A stretch of DNA of 27,381 bases from Cytauxzoon felis (lineage: Eukaryota > Apicomplexa > Aconoidasida > Piroplasmida > Theileriidae): contig JAIQCW010000180.1 of assembly GCA_020283715.1 (NCBI GenBank), forward strand, positions 1 through 27,381, given 5' to 3'. A program made the translations under genes and the position numbers. Under the pieces are notes generated by a model that saw only the letters and a list, made by a program, of their open reading frames with translations, was not told the DNA's origin and ran no database searches. Below are positions 24,001 through 27,381 of the stretch, piece by piece (position 1 is the stretch's first letter; every line of letters begins with the position of its first letter).

Positions 24001-24479
24001 TAAATTTTACTTTTATATTAACATTAATGTTTATTATTAAAGATAAACAACAATTTTTATTATTATATCTATTAGCTACTTTATCATTTATTATTAATTA
24101 TTATAAATTTAAATTTATATTATTATATAAATCTAAACCATCATATCATCATACCTGGTATCTAGAACATATTACTATTATTATATGGGGATTCCCAACA
24201 CTTATATTATCTATATTACCATCATATTGGAATTGGAGATTTAATAATACAACTTTTTATAATATCATCACTACATCAATTATACATCTTATCATCTATC
24301 ATACTATAGTCTATCTCATTTTCGGTACCATCTCATTCCTAGATAATAATGATAACAACTCAATCTATCTACCCGGTAAATATAATATACAACATATATC
24401 ATCACTCAATCTACCACGAAAATATACATATAAAGACTTTAATCCAATACATAAAATACAAAAACTTAATCTAATCTAA
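21013..24479 (+). CDS. OSCA/CSC1/TMEM63-family membrane channel with Cys-rich ectodomain (frame break)
   Basis: Exons 21013-21551, 22064-22613 and 23224-24479 join in phases 2 and 0; the two introns (512 and 610 nt) hold cassettes 10 and 11. The N-terminus is a Cys-rich region (15 Cys, e.g. CLPCNIFGCINC, CIECAKGF) before a membrane helix (SIILILIILFLILFILTTR). Then follow family-like elements: GIGFMLYSRFLVFISLVMSI (helix), a cytosolic block with GIYFVTFEDINDKLRVM, and DPDKVIWDNI just before the next helices, matching the VTF...P-x-x-I-W-x-N-L pattern of OSCA/TMEM63 mechanosensitive cation channels, then many hydrophobic segments. The frame shifts by -1 between about 23465 and 23550; no intron fits cleanly, so an indel at a T run is likely. 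No signal peptide is seen at 21013, and the start lies 3 nt after the previous stop, so upstream exons may be missing. Confidence 0.6.
21588..22001. repeat. Cassette 10 in intron 21552-22063
   Basis: Modules in order: CCACCTGATGTAC, CCACTCGCCGTGGTGGCCTT, GATTCCCTGAGATCATCCTC, GTCCTGCAGACAGCTC, CCACCTGAGGTTACAACC, CTATTTACTTCCCCTTCC, GGATCGCTTCCAGG, CCACTTGAGGTTACATCC, CCACGATCTCCGGGAGTGGC, GGCTCCATGCCTAGTGG and ATTGGACCTCAGGTGG. Mostly left-half modules with a short right end. Open in frame with the next exon, which is why it can be mistaken for coding. Confidence 0.85.
22649..23185. repeat. Cassette 11, split fold-back with AT-rich spacer, in intron 22614-23223
   Basis: Outer arms 22678-22701 and 23126-23149 are complementary at 23 of 24 positions and contain ACTCGTCTCC, not seen at other cassettes. 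The left half ends near 22795 and the right half starts near 23047 (CCTGGAAGCGATCTACGGGA). The ~250-base spacer is AT-rich, with an 11-bp inverted pair ATATCTCAATG / CATTGAGATAT and no ORF. Confidence 0.9.
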
Positions 24480-24520
24480 TATTTAGCATGCCATAATATA
24501 AATGATTACATTACTAATCT

Positions 24521-25072
24521 CTTCGTCCTGACGTCAGCTCTTCCACAGAGGTCCAATCCAACTCTCTTCCACTCGGCGTGGAGGCCTCTTCTAATTACCT
24601 ATCCCTAAAGGGCAGAGCCACTCCCAGAGATCGTGGCCTCTTCTGTTTAGTTCCACTTCCACCTCCCATAGATCGCTTCCAGGTAATGAACTTTTATCAG
24701 ACTCGTTGAGGAGTATACGAAGGAGTTGGATATGAAACATGAATGCTTTTGTAATGTACCACCTCTAGGCACGGCAATCAGTAGTTTATTTCAGACATTT
24801 GGTAAAGGTGTTAAATCATGGTTTACTACTCTTTTTTCAGGCAATGGTAATTCATCAGGAGGCACTGCATCTACACAAACCCAGGGGAATGAGGAATCAA
24901 TATGCAAGTGTTGTAACGGCAAAGAAGAAGAAGGAAACTGCTTAAAGGATGGAAACACGTGTAATGTATGCAATATAAAGTAGATCTCAAGTGGAATACC
25001 CGTAGCTGATCTCAGGGAAGCGGAGGGGGAAGTAAATAGAGGAGCCGTCTGCAAGACGACCTCAGGTGGAAT
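24521..25072. repeat. Cassette 12, split; encloses a small ORF
   Basis: Left half 24521-24691: CGTCCTGACGTCAGCTC, CCACAGAGGTCCAATCC, CCACTCGGCGTGGAGGCC, CTAAAGGGCAGAGCC, CAGAGATCGTGGCC, TAGATCGCTTCCAGG. Right half 24984-25072: CTCAAGTGGAATACCC, GCTGATCTCAGGGAAGCG, GCCGTCTGCAAGACG, CCTCAGGTGGAA. Between them lies a 290-base non-repeat insert with an ORF. It follows the channel gene, not within a demonstrated intron. Confidence 0.85.
24702..24983 (+). CDS. Small Cys-rich ORF inside cassette 12, unrecognised
   Basis: The frame from ~24702, or from ATG 24732, to TAG 24983 encodes 83-94 residues: an acidic/basic start (LVEEYTKELDMKHEC), a CFCNVPPLG motif, an amphipathic stretch (SSLFQTFGKGVKSWFTTLF), a Gly/Ser/Thr/Gln linker and a Cys-rich end (CKCC, CNVCNIK). 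Eight Cys in total. No signal peptide or known family. TTTTATCAG at 24692-24700 could be a splice acceptor, making this an exon of something larger. GC content is higher than in neighbouring genes. The left and right cassette halves abut it almost directly, as if it were carried by the element. Whether it is expressed is unknown. Confidence 0.4.
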   Translation, partial: LVEEYTKELDMKHECFCNVPPLGTAISSLFQTFGKGVKSWFTTLFSGNGNSSGGTASTQTQGNEESICKCCNGKEEEGNCLKDGNTCNVCNIK

Positions 25073-25397
25073 GAAGAGTAAAATAGAGGCGGTTGTAACT
25101 TCAATTATAGTGACAGTATAAAGAAGATATCGTATAAGACGATAAGTATAATATTATAATAATTAATATATATATAATAACTATAATATAATATATAACT
25201 ACTAACATGATGTGAAGTATACTAACTACATAAGATAACAATACATTTATATAAATAAATACATTTCATAAAATTATTAAAATATTAAACTTCAGTTATA
25301 AATGATTATATTAATTTAGTAATATGATATTATAATTATAATAGTTGTATTATAGTAGTTAAATTAATTATAAACACTAAATGTGGGAATGACTTCT
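25073..25397. other. Intergenic, very AT-rich
   Basis: Roughly 325 bases between cassette 12 and the NudC stop. Nearly all A and T from 25140 on, with simple TATAATAAT-type runs. It should hold the NudC 3' UTR. Nothing else is recognised. Confidence 0.5.
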
Positions 25398-26321
25398 TCA
25401 ATCATCACCGCCTTGAACATTGAATTTTTTCCACGTTTCCATGCCAATATTCTTATTTCTATCTTCTTGTACAAGCTTCAAGATCTCGTGTTGTTCGGAT
25501 GTGCTAAATTCAGATAGATTCTTAGTAGATTCAATCTTCTGTGTATCTATGGTTTCATGCCCTTTAATGACACAATCCCACCATAACTCTTGTGATTTTT
25601 CAATTGAAATCAATACATGTGAATTGTCTTCTAGACTCCACGTACATTCAGATGCATTTATAGAATTGCATAATTCACCATCGATAATTAAATCGTCCAA
25701 TACGGAGATGTGCAATCTATTTTTTTGAAATACAACCCTTATATCCTTTGTACGGGTATAATTCGGAAGGATAATCTCCATTGTTAAATCTGTTAAGCTC
25801 TGAGTCCATTGATATTGTGATGTACATCCACCATTCCACGATGGTATTGTATATGATTTCTGGACTGTTATTCCATCGTTTACAACTGCGTTGATCTTTG
25901 GAGGCTTCATTTCTTCGTTTAATACTCGAGGTTTATACTCTACATTTACTGAATTGATGGGCTTATCAGGCACAAATTTATCACGCATTTCATTCCTCTC
26001 GGAATTCTCATGACGACTTTCACCTTTTCCAAGGTAACTGTCATGTGATTTATCTTTCAGGAGATAGGGTTGCTTCTCCCTTCTGTAAATTAGATAATTA
26101 TCATTAATTATTCTATTAACAACTTCAATCATTTGTCCTCTTTTAAATCCTCTAGAATTCACACTATTGTCAAGCTTAAATTGATCAATTTCGTCTGGTG
26201 TTAGGAGAGTGTGATAGAAATCTGTATAACGCCTTAGAAATGAAAAGAAATGATCGAGTAATTCTTGAATGTTATTGAAATCCCTAATGGATACTAACAT
26301 TAATTCATCAAATTTATTCAT
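25398..26321 (-). CDS. NudC nuclear movement protein homologue
   Basis: Single exon, 307 aa from the ATG at 26321; an ATG 12 bases upstream is in frame (311 aa). I prefer 26321 because MNKFDELM...[17 protein letters not shown] matches the NudC N-terminus in spacing (animal NUDC has RFD-x-M-L then FFSFLRRKTDFF). After a charged linker comes the CS (p23-like) domain from PSWNGG through the [15 protein letters not shown] strand, [16 protein letters not shown] and WWDCVIKG. The C-terminal helix with [15 protein letters not shown] is also NudC-like. NudC acts as an Hsp90 co-chaperone linked to dynein and cell division. The start overlaps the stop of the E2 gene upstream by 8 nt. Confidence 0.9.
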   Translation of the reverse strand: MNKFDELMLVSIRDFNNIQELLDHFFSFLRRYTDFYHTLLTPDEIDQFKLDNSVNSRGFKRGQMIEVVNRIINDNYLIYRREKQPYLLKDKSHDSYLGKGESRHENSERNEMRDKFVPDKPINSVNVEYKPRVLNEEMKPPKINAVVNDGITVQKSYTIPSWNGGCTSQYQWTQSLTDLTMEIILPNYTRTKDIRVVFQKNRLHISVLDDLIIDGELCNSINASECTWSLEDNSHVLISIEKSQELWWDCVIKGHETIDTQKIESTKNLSEFSTSEQHEILKLVQEDRNKNIGMETWKKFNVQGGDD

Positions 26322-27002
26322 TTTCTTCCTCATCTAACAATATTTGTGCTGATGTTATTGATTCTTTCACTGATAATTTGACTCTTCTTATATATTCACT
26401 ACGATTTTCTTCGAATAGACATGCGGCTTCATTATTTGCTGGACTTTTTGTATTTGGATCAGTTAACAACGACTGAAGGAGATTATATTTAATTTAGTTG
26501 ATTATAAATAATACTTTAAGATAATATACTTCAACTAACCTGAATTGATAATAATATGCTGGATACATCAAAAACAGGACACCATTCGTTTTGTAATATG
26601 TCTAGGCATATTGAACCATCTTGGTAAACTATTGGAGGTGATATGATGTTTTAAATATTAGACATTACCATTTGGATGGAATATTTTGGTGATAAACTTG
26701 ACGAGTGGTGCTTTATTTGGATATTCTGGTGGGAAATTTAATGATAATGTAAAGATTCCTATAAATGTGTAGATATATAATGGTATAATATGAGATATAT
26801 ATAAACCTCCTTCCCACTCTGTATTATTTGGACCTAATATTACAGCTTCCCAATTGAAAATATTTTCATCTATTGGACTTGCGCATATACCATCTGGAAT
26901 ATCCCTTTGTAGCTTTCGCAAATCTATCATTAATCTTCTTTCCTAGAGATTATTATGAACAAAAATTTTATTTATACTTTGACTTACAGCATCAGTGCCC
27001 AT
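26314..27002 (-). CDS. RAD6/UBE2A-type ubiquitin-conjugating enzyme E2
   Basis: Five exons: complement of 26988-27002, 26807-26942, 26669-26758, 26540-26628 and 26314-26472; 162 aa. All four introns (45, 48, 40 and 67 nt) have GT-AG ends and phases agree. The UBC fold is complete: [65 protein letters not shown] with the active-site Cys after the HPN box, then [17 protein letters not shown]. The wording of LDILQN-x-W and SPAN identifies the RAD6 group, which ubiquitinates histone H2B and PCNA. An acidic tail (LLDEEENE) resembles that of yeast RAD6 but is short. Exon 1 is only five codons; the joined sequence E-R-R-L-M matches the family. Confidence 0.93.
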
Positions 27003-27090
27003 ACGTAAATTTTATTATTTTTAAACCACATTACATGTTATACCCATATTTTAATTGATAAATATTATAGTATAATTAAATTTTATATAA
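27003..27090. promoter_or_regulatory. Divergent promoter region (E2 / PPIL4-like)
   Basis: 88 AT-rich bases between the divergent starts of the E2 and the RRM protein. No motif recognised. Confidence 0.35.
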
Positions 27091-27381
27091 ATGTTTGAAA
27101 ATACAGAGCCTTTGCCTGATGAAAAGGAGGCATTAGCTAAGGAATTTAAAGAAATTGAAGAAATCAAAGCACGTGAAGCTAAATCACGAGCAGTTGTTCT
27201 AGAAATCTTAGGAGATTTACCAGATGCAGATATCACACCACCAAAAAATGTCCTCTTTGTATGTAAATTAAATCCCGTCACAGAAGAAGGAGATCTCAAA
27301 ATCATTTTCTCCAGGTTCGTTTACCTAAAGAATATAGTCACTCCTCCACTCGAGGTCAAATCCAACTCTTCTTCCACTCGG
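27091..27381 (+). CDS. PPIL4-like RRM protein, first exon (partial)
   Basis: Exon 27091-27314 (74 codons + 2 nt) with donor GTTCGT at 27315; the intron carries the start of cassette 13. The sequence [20 protein letters not shown] followed by [14 protein letters not shown], then DLKIIFSR, matches the linker and RRM start (RNP2) of PPIL4-type cyclophilins. In PPIL4 an N-terminal peptidyl-prolyl isomerase domain precedes this; here only ~20 residues ([15 protein letters not shown]) come first, and the divergent E2 starts 88 bp upstream, leaving no room for the domain. So it is either a PPIase-less homologue or begins with distant exons. Likely a nuclear pre-mRNA-binding protein. Confidence 0.75.
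   Translation, partial: MFENTEPLPDEKEALAKEFKEIEEIKAREAKSRAVVLEILGDLPDADITPPKNVLFVCKLNPVTEEGDLKIIFSRFVYLKNIVTPPLEVKSNSSSTR
27343..27381. repeat. Cassette 13, left end (cut by window end)
   Basis: CTCCACTCGAGGTC, AAATCCAACTCTTC and TTCCACTCGG, in left-half orientation, 28 nt into an intron of the PPIL4-like gene. The exon before it is C-rich at its end, as at other cassettes. Confidence 0.85.

Noticed and set aside
25420..25728. 102-aa plus-strand ORF
   Set aside because: Antisense to the well-supported NudC CS domain.

Overview
The window looks like nuclear DNA of an apicomplexan protist, most likely a piroplasm (Theileria/Babesia/Cytauxzoon lineage). It is AT-rich, uses the standard code, and its genes are compact and split by short GT-AG introns. 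It carries conserved eukaryotic genes (U1-C, RAD6-type E2, NudC, a TOM22-like protein, an organellar L7/L12), and a very long acidic ORF holds modules that resemble the FAINT (DUF529) repeats of Theileria. The genus call is inference; no searches were run.

Layout. 193-2048: 3' exons of an unrecognised helical protein (+). 2362-2980: organellar ribosomal protein L7/L12 (+) with a frame break at an A8 run. 3315-3941: TOM22-like import receptor (-), spliced, start 35 bp from U1-C. 3977-4639: U1 snRNP protein C (+), four exons. 5206-16694: a giant low-complexity, FAINT-like protein of up to ~3,800 aa (+), ending in a RanBP2-type zinc finger that may be a separate gene. 17408-18720: unrecognised spliced gene (+). 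19048-21009: AGFG-like ArfGAP zinc-finger protein (+). 21013-24479: OSCA/CSC1/TMEM63-like channel with a Cys-rich ectodomain (+), with one frame break. ~24702-24983: small Cys-rich ORF. 25398-26321: NudC (-). 26314-27002: RAD6/UBE2A-like E2 (-), five exons. 27091 to the window end: first exon of a PPIL4-like RRM protein (+).

The striking feature is a family of modular, GC-richer repeat cassettes. There are 13 sites: 1-171, 921-1188, 1441-1712, 8273-8485, 9888-10167, 15473-15853, 16740-17145, 18161-18455, 19500-19805, 21588-22001, 22649-23185, 24521-25072 and 27343 to the end. They are assembled from a few modules separated by a near-palindromic boundary motif (CCACYTGAGGT / ACCTCARGTGG). The left half normally reads in one orientation and the right half in the other, so the elements are imperfect fold-backs. 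Arms are 24-34 bp and at least 96% complementary in the best cases, and they match their own partner better than arms of other copies. Most sit inside introns of + strand genes. Every cassette-bearing intron is 331 nt or longer, while cassette-free introns are 36-184 nt.

Flanking DNA, exons included, runs C-rich up to each cassette and switches to G-rich right after it, giving a sawtooth GC skew. Three cassettes lie in frame inside the giant ORF and one encloses a small Cys-rich ORF. No transposase or reverse transcriptase is visible. This family is my candidate for the undescribed system: a foldback-type, intron-dwelling repeat tied to strand asymmetry.
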